Counted from the first letter of the stretch, positions 33,236 through 42,926 are shown. The stretch is DNA of 64,000 nt from Pelobium manganitolerans (GCF_003609575.1 NZ_MBTA01000027.1:62001-126000), one strand, 5' to 3'. The notes: a model not told the origin generated them from the letters alone. Numbers and translations: made by a program.

Positions 33236-36200
33236 ATGGCATCAAAGTTTATCAGAAACTTACAAATCGGTTTTACCGTATCTTTTCTTTTACTCATCCT
33301 TAGCTCGGCAGCTTCTTATATTTCTATAGAGCAGCTGTTAACCAATCAGGGCTGGGTAAAACACTCTTTAAAAAATTTAAAAACTTTAGATGACGTTCAT
33401 CTGAATTTAAAAGACAAGGTAATTGGTATGCGCGGCTTTTTGCTAACGCGGGAAGACGCTTATGTGAAGCCATACTATAACAGCCGGATTAGCAAAGATT
33501 CTTTATTGAGCGCCTTAGCGGCCCAAGTAAAAGACAATCCCGTACAAGTAGAAAACACCAAATTGTTAGCTAGCCAGTTTAGCGATTATGACGCTGTTTT
33601 AGAAGGGCTAATTACCCAAACAAAGACAAAAACAGAAACCGCTGAGCAGATAGATAACGGCCGCCAGCTGATGGAGCGCATCCAAAGACAAATTGTGCGG
33701 ATGAAGGACATTGAACGCAAATTACTAGAGCAACGACTTTTAGCAAGCCAAAACTCATCTACGCTTACACCTATTCTGCTAATTGTTTCGGCTATCATTT
33801 CCTTAATTATCACCTTGGTTTTTTACATCCGCATCCGCAATGATTTTAACGAGCGCGAAAGGTTAAAACAAAGCTTGCTGAAAAAAGACCAAGAAACCAG
33901 CGACGGCATCAAACAGATTGAAGAAATTGCACATCAAATTTCCATTGGCAATTATGCAACCCGGGTAGACCGTAACCCGATTGGTCTGTTAGCCAAACTT
34001 TCGGAAAGCCTCAACAACATGGCAGTTTCTTTGGAAACATCATTCACCAGATTAAATGATAACGAATGGTTGCAAAAGGGCCTGGCAGATTTGAACGAAA
34101 AGCTAGTAGGTAACAAAACGGTAGATACCGTTTGCGAAGAAGCAATTAACCACCTTATTGGTTATGGCGAATGCGCAAATGGCGCTATTTATCTGTACGA
34201 AGACGGTAAACTGATGATGAAGCGCTCTTACGCACGTGAGGGGTTTATGAAACCGTTTTTTGAAGAAGGCGAAGGCCTGGTGGGGCAAGTTTTTAAAGAC
34301 AAAAAAATGCAGGTGCTAAACAATTTGGACCAAAGCTTTACGGTTAGCACAGGTACCGGCACCATTCAGCTCTCTAACCTTTTATTGTGCCCAATATCCG
34401 TTGATAATATTGCCATTGGTGTGGTTGAAGTGGGTAGCCACAGCGCTTTCACAGAAACAGATGCCACATTCCACTCGCGTGTTGCCGAAATTATGGGCAT
34501 TGCCATCAGTAGCGCGCGCTCTCGCAGGCATATACAAGATTTATTGGAAGAAACGCAGGCACAAACAGAAGAGCTACAGGCACAGCACTCGGAACTGGAG
34601 AGCTTAAATACCGAGCTAGAAGCGCAAACACAGAAACTGCAAGCATCTGAAGAAGAGCTAAAGGTGCAACAAGAAGAGCTACTACAGTCCAACAAAGAGC
34701 TGGAAGAACGCTCGGCACAGTTAGAAGAAAAAAACTCGGAAATAGTAGAGCGGAATGCGGAAATACAGCGCAAAGCAGAAGAATTAGCTTTAAGCACCAA
34801 ATATAAATCAGAGTTTTTGGCCAACATGTCGCATGAGTTGCGCACGCCTCTAAATTCGATTCTCCTGCTATCGCGGCTTACTGCAGAAAACCCCGAGGGC
34901 AACCTAACGGAAGAACAGATAGAATCGGCAAAAGTGATCCAAAGCTCGGGCAACGGCTTGTTGGCTTTAATTGATGAAATTTTGGATTTGTCTAAAATAG
35001 AATCAGGCAAAATGGAAGTTCACATAGAGCCTACGCCGATTAACACCATCACTACAGAGCTTAAAAACCTGTTTACGCCAACCGCAAAAGACAAAAACAT
35101 AGCTTTTGAGATTAACGTACATACCGAGCGCAAAGAAATTGATACCGATTTTGTACGTTTAGGGCAGATACTGAAAAACCTGCTTTCCAACGCCATCAAA
35201 TTTACCGAGCATGGCGGCGTAACTTTAGATATCGAAGAAAAAGGCAAACACATCGTATTTAAAGTAACGGATACCGGCATCGGCATAGCCGAGGACAAGC
35301 AGCGGATTATTTTTGAAGCATTTCAACAGGCAGACGGCACTACCCGCCGTAAATTTGGCGGCACCGGTTTAGGCTTGTCTATCAGCAGAGAATTGGTAAA
35401 ATTGCTTGGAGGTACCATCATGGTAGAAAGCAACCCGGGCAAAGGAAGCCGTTTCATTGCTAAATTCCCGCTTAACAAGGCCGATTTGGTTCCGGTGCAA
35501 GACCCTCTTCAGTCTATTAACGAAAATGTAGAAAAAGCCGAGCAGGCGGCAACAAACGAGAATTATGTAATAGACGTAATCCCAGAGGATGTAGAAGACG
35601 ACCGCGCCAATATCAAAGATGGCGACAACGTGATCTTAATTGTTGAAGACGACACCATTTTTGCTAAAACATTGCTCAACTATGCTCGAAAAAGCAATTA
35701 TAAGGGCATTGTAGCCGTTCGTGGCGATTTGGCTTTGCCGGCTACTTTACAGTTTAAACCAAAAGCTATTTTGTTAGACATTCAATTGCCTATAATGGAC
35801 GGTTGGATGGTGATGGACCAGCTAAAAAGCCATCCAGAAACTAAACATATACCGGTGCATATCATGTCATCGTTACAAGCTAAAAAAGAAAGCTTGTTAA
35901 AAGGCGCGGTAGATTTTATCAACAAACCTTTTGCCATTTCGCAAATGTCTGATGTGTTTAAGAAGATTGAAGATGCACTTAACCGAGGCTCGCGCAAGGT
36001 GTTGATTATTGAAGAAAACAATAAACACGCAAATGCCCTCTCCTATTTCTTAGGCAATTTTGACATTCATACAGAAATTAAAAACACCGTGGCCGACAGC
36101 GCCGCCGCATTACAGCAAGAAGAAGTAAACTGCGTAATACTGGATATGGGCGTCCCTTACCAAACCGCCTATGAAACTTTAGAGGCTATCAGGCAAAATC

Positions 36201-36799
36201 CCGGTTTAGAGAATTTGCCCATCATCATCTTCACCGGCAAAAACATTTCCAAGGTAGAGGAAATGAAAATCAAAAAATATGCAGATTCTATCATCATTAA
36301 AACTGCACATTCTTACCAAAGGGTATTGGATGAGGTAGGTTTGTTTTTGCATTTGATTGATGAAAGCAAAAATGCCAAAAAAGAAAGCACTATTGTGAAA
36401 CTGGGCACTCTTACAGAGGTTGTTAAAGACAAAACAGTTTTAATTGCCGATGATGACGTGCGCAACATTTTCTCGCTATCAAAAGCTTTGGAGCAACACG
36501 GCATGAAAGTGATCAGCGCGATAGACGGTAAGGAAGCCATTGCCCGCTTGGAAGAAAATCCGCAAGTTGACATTATATTAATGGACATTATGATGCCAGA
36601 AATGGACGGTTACGAAACGATCAGCAAAATACGCGAAATCCCAAAATACAAACACCTGCCAATTTTTGCGGTAACAGCAAAAGCGATGACCGGCGACCGG
36701 GAAAAGTGCATTAAGGTGGGCGCATCAGACTATATTTCAAAACCGGTTGATGTGGACCAATTGCTATCGCTATTAAGAGTTTGGTTATATAAAGGCTAA
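33236..36799 (+). CDS. CHASE3-GAF hybrid histidine kinase with three receiver domains
   Basis: A 1187-residue membrane sensor. Two membrane helices (about 10-30 and 180-200) flank a CHASE3-like sensor part. A HAMP-like linker, a GAF domain (about 285-430) and a long Glu/Gln coiled coil precede the kinase core with His533 in SHELRTP and a full ATPase domain. Three receivers follow, with phospho-acceptors Asp848, Asp970 and Asp1117. The second receiver has EE in place of the usual acidic DD pair (IIEENNKHA), but keeps its Asp and Lys. Signals probably pass to the downstream response regulators, CheR and CheB. Input unknown. Confidence 0.93.
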   Translation: MASKFIRNLQIGFTVSFLLLILSSAASYISIEQLLTNQGWVKHSLKNLKTLDDVHLNLKDKVIGMRGFLLTREDAYVKPYYNSRISKDSLLSALAAQVKDNPVQVENTKLLASQFSDYDAVLEGLITQTKTKTETAEQIDNGRQLMERIQRQIVRMKDIERKLLEQRLLASQNSSTLTPILLIVSAIISLIITLVFYIRIRNDFNERERLKQSLLKKDQETSDGIKQIEEIAHQISIGNYATRVDRNPIGLLAKLSESLNNMAVSLETSFTRLNDNEWLQKGLADLNEKLVGNKTVDTVCEEAINHLIGYGECANGAIYLYEDGKLMMKRSYAREGFMKPFFEEGEGLVGQVFKDKKMQVLNNLDQSFTVSTGTGTIQLSNLLLCPISVDNIAIGVVEVGSHSAFTETDATFHSRVAEIMGIAISSARSRRHIQDLLEETQAQTEELQAQHSELESLNTELEAQTQKLQASEEELKVQQEELLQSNKELEERSAQLEEKNSEIVERNAEIQRKAEELALSTKYKSEFLANMSHELRTPLNSILLLSRLTAENPEGNLTEEQIESAKVIQSSGNGLLALIDEILDLSKIESGKMEVHIEPTPINTITTELKNLFTPTAKDKNIAFEINVHTERKEIDTDFVRLGQILKNLLSNAIKFTEHGGVTLDIEEKGKHIVFKVTDTGIGIAEDKQRIIFEAFQQADGTTRRKFGGTGLGLSISRELVKLLGGTIMVESNPGKGSRFIAKFPLNKADLVPVQDPLQSINENVEKAEQAATNENYVIDVIPEDVEDDRANIKDGDNVILIVEDDTIFAKTLLNYARKSNYKGIVAVRGDLALPATLQFKPKAILLDIQLPIMDGWMVMDQLKSHPETKHIPVHIMSSLQAKKESLLKGAVDFINKPFAISQMSDVFKKIEDALNRGSRKVLIIEENNKHANALSYFLGNFDIHTEIKNTVADSAAALQQEEVNCVILDMGVPYQTAYETLEAIRQNPGLENLPIIIFTGKNISKVEEMKIKKYADSIIIKTAHSYQRVLDEVGLFLHLIDESKNAKKESTIVKLGTLTEVVKDKTVLIADDDVRNIFSLSKALEQHGMKVISAIDGKEAIARLEENPQVDIILMDIMMPEMDGYETISKIREIPKYKHLPIFAVTAKAMTGDREKCIKVGASDYISKPVDVDQLLSLLRVWLYKG

Positions 36800-36808
36800 A
36801 AAATTCTG

Positions 36809-37171
36809 ATGCAGAAAAAAGACATTTTAATCATTGATGATGATTACCGGAACATTTTTGCTTTGCAAATGGTATTAAAAGCAAGGAAACTCAGTTGCCA
36901 AACCGCATCAAGTTTTAACGAAGCACAAGAAATTTTGAGCCAGCCCCACAATATTGGCTTGATTTTGATGGATATGATGATGCCCGAAATTGATGGCTAC
37001 GAAGGTATTAGCATCTTAAAAAAACAAGGATGCGTATTGCCCATTATCGCGATAACAGCGCAAGCCATGAGTGGAGATAAAGAAAAGTGCATAGCCGCCG
37101 GGGCAAACGGCTACGTATCCAAACCCGTAAATATTGACCATTTAATGTTTTTTATTGAAAAGTACTTGTAA
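36809..37171 (+). CDS. Single-domain response regulator
   Basis: A 120-residue stand-alone receiver. The acidic pair IIDDDYRN, phospho-acceptor Asp55 in LMDMMMPEIDG, Thr in AITAQ and Lys in VSKPVN are all present. It has no output domain, so it may relay phosphate. It lies 9 bp after the hybrid kinase and 3 bp before cheR. The sequence resembles the third receiver of the kinase, which suggests they came from a common source. Confidence 0.93.
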   Translation: MQKKDILIIDDDYRNIFALQMVLKARKLSCQTASSFNEAQEILSQPHNIGLILMDMMMPEIDGYEGISILKKQGCVLPIIAITAQAMSGDKEKCIAAGANGYVSKPVNIDHLMFFIEKYL

Positions 37172-37174
37172 AGA

Positions 37175-37999
37175 ATGCGCATTTATACGCTTGTTGATGA
37201 TGATGACCTGGAAACCCTGTTAAATGACGTAGCCAACAAATACGGCTATGACTTTACCGAGTATAGCAAAGCCTCTATGAAACGCAGAGTTAACCGGCTT
37301 TGCACGCTAGATAAATTTGCCAGTTTTGCCGAACTGCGTTACCGCGTGTTAAATAACGACAGTTATTTTGCACGTTTTGTAGAAGAAGTTACGGTAAATG
37401 TTACCGAAATGTTCCGGGACCAACATTTTTATAAAACCTTGCGGGATGAGATTATCCCACAATTGGGTGTCCACTCGCACATCAAAATTTGGTTGGCGGG
37501 CTGTTCAACCGGCGAAGAGGCCTACTCGCTCTCCATATTGTTGCACGAAGCTAATTTGGCGCACAAAGCCATTATTTACGCTACGGATATTAACCCCCGC
37601 GTTTTAGAAACTGCCCGCAATGGCATTTACCCCATACATTTAATACGCGGTTATTCGCAAAATTACATCAATAGCGGAGGCATAACAGATTTTAGCGATT
37701 ATTATACCGCCAATTATGACTATGCACGTTTTGTAGACAAATTGCGCGAGCACATGATTTTTGCTACACACAACCTAGTGTCAGACAGTTCTTTCAATGA
37801 GTTTCAGCTGATATTGTGCCGCAATGTTTTAATTTATTTTGATAAAAACCTGCAAGATAAGGTGTTTAACCTTTTCGATGCTAGCCTAGAGAATTTAGGT
37901 TATTTAGCTTTAGGCTCAAAAGAAACCATTAAATTTTCGCACCTAGAAAGGCGCTACCAACAAATTGGCAAAGAAAAGATATGGAGGAAAATGAAATGA
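37175..37999 (+). CDS. CheR-type protein-glutamate methyltransferase
   Basis: A 274-residue SAM-dependent methyltransferase of the CheR family. The N-terminal helical part is followed by WLAGCSTGEEAYSLSILL, the SAM-binding region, and by ATDINPRVL and FQLILCRNVLIYFD, which are CheR signatures. CheR methylates chemoreceptor glutamates, but no receptor is found nearby. Its stop overlaps the start of cheB (ATGA at 37996). Its partner here is a CheB without receiver domain, so the pair may act on a non-chemotaxis target. Confidence 0.92.
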   Translation: MRIYTLVDDDDLETLLNDVANKYGYDFTEYSKASMKRRVNRLCTLDKFASFAELRYRVLNNDSYFARFVEEVTVNVTEMFRDQHFYKTLRDEIIPQLGVHSHIKIWLAGCSTGEEAYSLSILLHEANLAHKAIIYATDINPRVLETARNGIYPIHLIRGYSQNYINSGGITDFSDYYTANYDYARFVDKLREHMIFATHNLVSDSSFNEFQLILCRNVLIYFDKNLQDKVFNLFDASLENLGYLALGSKETIKFSHLERRYQQIGKEKIWRKMK

Positions 38000-38556
38000 G
38001 GCGAGTAGATCTTGTTGTTATTGGTGGCTCTGCCGGATCGTTTACTGTGCTTTTAGAAATTTTACCAAAAATAAGGACGGATATTGACTTTGCCATTGTA
38101 GTAGTACTGCACCGCAAAAACAATTTCACTACCAGCATTGCAGATGTTTTTGACCAAAAATGTGCTTTGCCCGTGCTAGAGTGCGAAGACAAAGACCGTA
38201 TCGAAAAAGGGAAAATATATTTTGCGCCCGCAGATTATCACCTTTTAATTGAGAAAGATTCCTGTTTTTCGCTCGATTATTCTGAAAAAGTGAACTTCTC
38301 ACGTCCGGCAATCGACATCACCTTTAAAAATGCAGCAGATGTTTATCAATCTAAACTGGTTGGTATTCTGCTATCTGGCGCAAATGCCGACGGTGCCGAA
38401 GGTTTAGCGTACATAAAACAAAAAAGTGGAACAACAATTGTACAAGACCCCGAAAGTGCCGAAATAGCTACAATGCCCAATGAAGCGTTGAAACTGTGCA
38501 AGCCTGATTTTATTGCAAACGTCGGCGAAATTGCAGACCTGATTAATCAATTTTAG
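37996..38556 (+). CDS. CheB-type methylesterase without receiver domain
   Basis: A 186-residue methylesterase. The ATG at 37996 is chosen because it overlaps the cheR stop (ATGA) and has GGAGG 8 nt upstream; an ATG at 37981 is less likely. The catalytic triad is intact: Ser12 in GGSAGS, His39 in VLHRKN and Asp132 in SGANADGAEG. Classic CheB has an N-terminal receiver domain; this one has none. It would remove methyl groups added by the neighbouring CheR. Regulation may come from the adjacent receivers in trans. Confidence 0.92.
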   Translation: MRRVDLVVIGGSAGSFTVLLEILPKIRTDIDFAIVVVLHRKNNFTTSIADVFDQKCALPVLECEDKDRIEKGKIYFAPADYHLLIEKDSCFSLDYSEKVNFSRPAIDITFKNAADVYQSKLVGILLSGANADGAEGLAYIKQKSGTTIVQDPESAEIATMPNEALKLCKPDFIANVGEIADLINQF

Positions 38557-38575
38557 AATTTAACACGCTCAACTT

Positions 38576-38932
38576 TTGAAGAAAAAAGTACTCATTTTTG
38601 ACGATGACGTGAACATCTTAGAATTATGTTCCATCATTTTAACCGAGTGCGGTTACGAAGTTGCCACTTCAGAAACTTCACATGATATTATTGAAAAAGT
38701 ATCCGAGATGCACCCAGATGCTATCCTGATGGACAACTGGATTCCAGATATCGGCGGTATTGAAGCTACTCAAATGTTAAAACGCGACGAACGTTTTAAA
38801 AACATCCCAGTAATCTACTTCTCTGCAAATAACGACATCAAATCTTTGGCAGAAAAAGCAGGTGCAGATGCATATTTAGCAAAACCTTTTGATTTGGATG
38901 AACTTGAAAATTTAATAAAGACGCTTATCTAA
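38576..38932 (+). CDS. Single-domain response regulator
   Basis: A 118-residue receiver. The start is TTG at 38576, because the next ATG would remove half the domain. The acidic pair IFDDDVN, phospho-acceptor Asp53 in LMDNWIP and Lys in LAKPFD are present. It follows cheB by 19 bp and may pass phosphate in the same pathway. The usual Thr after the fourth strand is Ser (FSAN). Confidence 0.88.
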   Translation: MKKKVLIFDDDVNILELCSIILTECGYEVATSETSHDIIEKVSEMHPDAILMDNWIPDIGGIEATQMLKRDERFKNIPVIYFSANNDIKSLAEKAGADAYLAKPFDLDELENLIKTLI

Positions 38933-38944
38933 AGTGACACACGG

Positions 38945-38975
38945 AAAAGGGCTGTTAAATCCGGATAGTCCTTTT
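38945..38975 (+). terminator. Weak terminator-like hairpin
   Basis: AAAAGGGCT can pair with AGTCCTTTT with one G-T pair. It lies 12 bp after the response regulator gene and could end the signalling transcript. The following T-run is short. Confidence 0.35.
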
Positions 38976-39082
38976 ACGTAATTTATACGCAATTTTAATA
39001 CGTATAATTGCAGAAAAACAACAAATATCTAATTTAGCGCTTAAGAAAAGTTATATTAGACTAATTTTTCACTTCCGCGCAA

Positions 39083-40714
39083 TTGGTACAACCGAAAAAT
39101 TTTAAAGAGCAAGAGTTAACAGCACAAGACGACTTTACTAAGCAGGCCATGCTGGCCGCCATTGTAGAGTCTTCTGAAGATGCTATTATCAGCAAACGTC
39201 TAGATGGGATTATTACCAGCTGGAACCAATCTGCATGTAGGATTTTTGGTTATACAGAAGAAGAAGCTGTAGGACAACCCATTACCATGCTTATTCCTCC
39301 CGCACGTTTAAACGAGGAAGATGAGATTATCGCTAGTCTAAAAAAAGGACAAAAAATAGACCACTTCCAAACTGTAAGGCTACATAAAAGCGGCAATCCT
39401 GTTGATATATCGCTCACCATATCTCCCATTAAAAACCAACTGGGCGAAATTATAGGAGCATCTAAAATAGCACGCGATATTAGTGAACAGGTGCGGTCCT
39501 TGGCCTTAATCCAAAAATATACAGAGAATTTAGAAACGCTTAACCATATCGGGCGCAGCATTTCCGAAAAAATGGACGTTGAAGTGGTGCTCCAAAGGGT
39601 TACAGACGCCACAACTAAACTTACGGGCGCAGCTTTTGGCGCCTTCTTTTATAATTCGGTGAACGAAGAAGGAAATGCTTACATGCTTTATACTTTGTCT
39701 GGCGCCCCGCGGTCGGCATTTCAGGATTTTCCCATGCCTAGGCACACCTCCGTTTTCTCGGTTTCATTTGACGATAAAGCGGTTTTAAGAGTAGACGATA
39801 TTACGGCTGACCATCGTTATGGGAAAAGCGCGCCCTATTTTGGAATGCCCAACGGACATTTAGAAGTGCGGAGCTTTTTTTCGGTTCCGGTAATTTCTAA
39901 TTCGGGCGGTGTAATAGGCTCATTAATTTTTGGACATCCCGATAAAGGCGTGTTTAAAGAAGAACACGAAGCCATTATTTGCAGTGTTGCCTCACAAGCC
40001 GCTATTGCGATAGATAATTCTAAACTTTTTGAAGAGGTAAAATCGCTGAGCGCAAAAAAAGATGAGTTTATTGCCTTGGCCAGTCACGAATTAAAAACGC
40101 CCCTTACTTCTGTTAAAGGTTATCTGCAACTTTTAGCCAAACGGCAAAGCAATGAAACCGATCTGCGTTTTGTAGAAAAATCATTATCGCAGCTAGAAAA
40201 ACTGAATCTGCTTATTGATGATATGCTGGACATGTCGCGGATACAGGCAGGTAAGTTGGCTTTTAATTTAGAACACTTTGATCTTAAAGATTTAGTGGCC
40301 GATGTAGCAGATACGTTTAGCCACACCACTCCTACCTATAAAATTGATTTGCAACTGCCGTCTCGAGCTGTATTTATTAATGCAGATCATCAACGTTTAG
40401 AGCAGGCCATCACTAATTTAGTGGGTAATGCTATTAAATATTCGCCTAAGCAGGACCGCATTGAGGTTAGCCTTACAGCAGATGGCCGTAATGCCAAGTT
40501 CTCGGTAAAAGACTATGGTATAGGCTTAAAACCCGAACAGCTGAATCAGTTATTTTCCCGTTTCTACCGCGCAGACGGCATCAAAGGCATTAGTGGTTTG
40601 GGCTTGGGCTTGTATCTTACCAAACAAATTATTGAGCGGCACGGGGGCGAAATTAGTGTGGAAAGCGAATTTGGCGCAGGCTCTTGTTTCTCGTTTAGCA
40701 TCCCTTTACGCTAA
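39083..40714 (+). CDS. PAS-GAF histidine kinase
   Basis: A 543-residue soluble kinase. The frame is open from a TTG at 39083; an ATG at 39149 (MLAAIVESSEDAIIS) is an alternative and would still keep the PAS domain. The PAS domain spans about residues 25-135, the GAF domain about 165-310. HisKA has His335 in SHELKTPLTS, and the ATPase domain has NLVGNAIKYS and GLGLGLYL. Its core resembles the first kinase of the block, and it may share the same response regulators. A 1-mismatch -7 element (TATAATTG) lies at about 39003. Confidence 0.92.
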   Translation: MVQPKNFKEQELTAQDDFTKQAMLAAIVESSEDAIISKRLDGIITSWNQSACRIFGYTEEEAVGQPITMLIPPARLNEEDEIIASLKKGQKIDHFQTVRLHKSGNPVDISLTISPIKNQLGEIIGASKIARDISEQVRSLALIQKYTENLETLNHIGRSISEKMDVEVVLQRVTDATTKLTGAAFGAFFYNSVNEEGNAYMLYTLSGAPRSAFQDFPMPRHTSVFSVSFDDKAVLRVDDITADHRYGKSAPYFGMPNGHLEVRSFFSVPVISNSGGVIGSLIFGHPDKGVFKEEHEAIICSVASQAAIAIDNSKLFEEVKSLSAKKDEFIALASHELKTPLTSVKGYLQLLAKRQSNETDLRFVEKSLSQLEKLNLLIDDMLDMSRIQAGKLAFNLEHFDLKDLVADVADTFSHTTPTYKIDLQLPSRAVFINADHQRLEQAITNLVGNAIKYSPKQDRIEVSLTADGRNAKFSVKDYGIGLKPEQLNQLFSRFYRADGIKGISGLGLGLYLTKQIIERHGGEISVESEFGAGSCFSFSIPLR

Positions 40715-40795
40715 ACTAGTTGTAGCCAATCCCTATTCGTTGATATTGACATTATTGGGGCTTTTATCTACATTTAAAAACAAAAAAACCAACCA

Positions 40796-41551
40796 ATGAT
40801 TAAAAGACGAGATTTTTTAAAAAACACTACTTTAACAGCAACATTAGCTTTAAGCATCCCTCAGATTGTAGAAGCCGCCATCCCCGAGTTTACTGCACCG
40901 GCAATTAAACTGAACCAAGGAGACGTTATACTTTTTCAGGGGGATTCTATCACAGATGCCGGGCGCAAAAAAGAAAGTAAAACCAGCAACCAGATGGACA
41001 ACCTAGGTTATGGTTATGCCTTACATGCCGCTGCCGAGCTATTGGTGAGTCAAGCAGCAAAACGTCCGGAAATTTACAACAAAGGCATCAGTGGAAATAA
41101 AGTGTACCAATTAGCTAACCGTTGGGACACCGATTGTTTAGAACTAAAACCTTCTGTTTTAAGTATTTTAATTGGCGTGAACGATTATTGGCACAAACAC
41201 AACGGCAAATATGATGGCACCACTGCTATTTATGAGAAGGATTACCGCGCTTTATTAGAGCGGACAAAAAAAGCGTTGCCAAATGTTAAACTGGTAATTG
41301 GCGAACCCTTTGCGGTAAAAGATGTTAAAGCGGTAGATAATTCTTGGTATCCCGAATTTGACGAATACCGCGCAGCAGCAAAAAAAATAGCTAACGAATT
41401 TGGAGCTATTTTTATACCTTACCAACAAGTTTTTGATGAGGCACAGAAACACGCGCCCGGAAGTTACTGGACAGGCGACGGCGTACACCCAAGTTTGCCT
41501 GGCGCAAAGCTGATGGCAAACGCCTGGCTAAAAGCAACAAAATTGGCATAA
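40796..41551 (+). CDS. SGNH/GDSL-family hydrolase
   Basis: A 251-residue esterase-like protein. The N-terminus MIKRRDFLKNTTLTATL has a twin-arginine-like KRRDF motif before a hydrophobic stretch, suggesting export in folded form. FQGDSITDAG holds the nucleophile Ser, NKGISGNKV the Gly, LIGVNDYW the Asn and GDGVHPSLPG the Asp-x-x-His. All four SGNH blocks are present. It likely removes acyl or acetyl groups from carbohydrate. It is followed by a MarC gene 10 bp later. Confidence 0.92.
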   Translation: MIKRRDFLKNTTLTATLALSIPQIVEAAIPEFTAPAIKLNQGDVILFQGDSITDAGRKKESKTSNQMDNLGYGYALHAAAELLVSQAAKRPEIYNKGISGNKVYQLANRWDTDCLELKPSVLSILIGVNDYWHKHNGKYDGTTAIYEKDYRALLERTKKALPNVKLVIGEPFAVKDVKAVDNSWYPEFDEYRAAAKKIANEFGAIFIPYQQVFDEAQKHAPGSYWTGDGVHPSLPGAKLMANAWLKATKLA

Positions 41552-41561
41552 CAATAACTGT

Positions 41562-42137
41562 ATGGGAGACAAACTGAACGCTAAAGAGATTTTATCCGTT
41601 ACGATGGTTCTTTTTGCGATCATCGATATCTTGGGTTCAATCCCCATCATTATAGATTTGCGCCGTAAAGCCGGCGGACATATACAATCAGAAAAGGCAA
41701 CTTTGGTATCGTTGATGCTGATGTTGCTTTTTTTGTTTTTAGGCGAAGGCTTGTTGCAGATTATCGGTCTGGATATTTCTTCTTTCGCTATTGCCGGTTC
41801 TATTGTAATCTTCATCATCGCGATGGAAATGGTTCTAGGCATCAATTTTTTTAAAGAAGAAATTCCCGAAACGATATCCATAGTTCCGCTTGCTTTTCCG
41901 CTGATAGCAGGTGCCGGCACCATGACTACCCTCCTATCTTTAAAAGCCGAATATGCCACCATCAACATTGTGGCGGGTATTTTTGTTAACCTGGGTTTCG
42001 TTTACGCAGTGTTAAAAAACTCGGTATGGATTGAAAAAATACTCGGCCCCGTGGGCTTACAGATTCTGCGCAAAGCTTTTGGGATCATATTGCTGGCCAT
42101 TGCAATCAAAATGTTTAAAAACAATACCGGCTTGTAG
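41562..42137 (+). CDS. MarC-family integral membrane protein
   Basis: A 191-residue membrane protein with about six helices. The family pattern is visible in LSVTMVLFAIIDILGSIPIII and VPLAFPLIAGAGTMTT. MarC family members were once linked to antibiotic resistance, but the function remains open. It sits 10 bp downstream of the GDSL gene. The family often has 190-220 residues, so this is complete. Confidence 0.92.
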   Translation: MGDKLNAKEILSVTMVLFAIIDILGSIPIIIDLRRKAGGHIQSEKATLVSLMLMLLFLFLGEGLLQIIGLDISSFAIAGSIVIFIIAMEMVLGINFFKEEIPETISIVPLAFPLIAGAGTMTTLLSLKAEYATINIVAGIFVNLGFVYAVLKNSVWIEKILGPVGLQILRKAFGIILLAIAIKMFKNNTGL

Positions 42138-42215
42138 CGCGGTTTTATCCACAATCGGCTTTTTATCCACGTTTAGCTGCCATCCCTATTTATTTCTGGA
42201 AATTAGCTTTTAAGA

Positions 42216-42893
42216 ATGCTAGTTTCTCTCACTTTAGTGCGATACCGGACCATTTTTATTCCTTTCGCTTTTTTGGCGATGGCGTTACATCGTATTCCCT
42301 TGTTCTTTACAAAAGGCTGCAGTTTCTGGAAATTGCTGGGCTGCGGAAAAAATGGCTCTTTTGATTTAACACCAGATTTAAACCAATGGGGGCTATTAGC
42401 GGTTTGGCGAAATGAAGAAAGCTACTGGCGCTTTAAACAGCATTCTGTCATTAGTAAATGGTGGCGATATTTTGGCGTAAAAGAAAGCACGGTATTGCTA
42501 CAGCCCTTAAGCGCACACGGAAAATGGAGCGGCAAAGAACCTTTTGGCAAACCTAAAAACAAGACGCACCAAGGGCAGATTGCAGTACTTACACGGGCAA
42601 CCATTCGGTTTAACCGACTTAAAAACTTTTGGAAAAACGTGAGTCCGGTAGCAGAGATTATGCGAAAGCATAAAGGCTTTATCAGTTCCGTAGGTATTGG
42701 CGAGGCACCATTTTTTATGCAAGCCACTTTCTCTATTTGGGAATCAACAGAAGATATGGTGCAGTTTGCTTACAAAGATGAAAAACATGCCGAAGTGATA
42801 AAACGCACCAGAGATGAAGCTTGGTATGCGGAAGAATTGTTTGCGCGCTTTGCCGTAATTTCTATCAGTGGGGAGCTATTCGGTTCTTCCTAA
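42216..42893 (+). CDS. CrtA/spheroidene monooxygenase-like protein
   Basis: A 225-residue protein resembling the spheroidene monooxygenase (CrtA) group. WWRYFGVKESTVLLQPLSAHGKW and APFFMQATFSIWESTEDM are the recognisable parts. The CrtA family is thought to use heme to oxygenate carotenoids. No other carotenoid gene is in the window, so a carotenoid substrate is only suggested by family. It lies 78 bp after the MarC gene. Confidence 0.75.
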   Translation: MLVSLTLVRYRTIFIPFAFLAMALHRIPLFFTKGCSFWKLLGCGKNGSFDLTPDLNQWGLLAVWRNEESYWRFKQHSVISKWWRYFGVKESTVLLQPLSAHGKWSGKEPFGKPKNKTHQGQIAVLTRATIRFNRLKNFWKNVSPVAEIMRKHKGFISSVGIGEAPFFMQATFSIWESTEDMVQFAYKDEKHAEVIKRTRDEAWYAEELFARFAVISISGELFGSS

Positions 42894-42912
42894 AACAAAC
42901 CAATAATTAAGA

Positions 42913-42925
42913 CTTAGTGTAAAAC
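42913..42925 (+). repeat. 13-bp direct repeat, copy 1
   Basis: CTTAGTGTAAAAC directly before the ATG at 42927. An identical copy lies at 43609-43621, 13 nt before the next gene's ATG. Confidence 0.6.
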
Positions 42926-42926
42926 C

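Noticed and set aside
34366-35010. Long open frame on the minus strand inside the hybrid kinase gene
   Set aside because: It lies antisense to the GAF, coiled-coil and kinase regions and is rich in Ser and Cys, the usual shadow of a Glu/Lys/Ala-rich gene.
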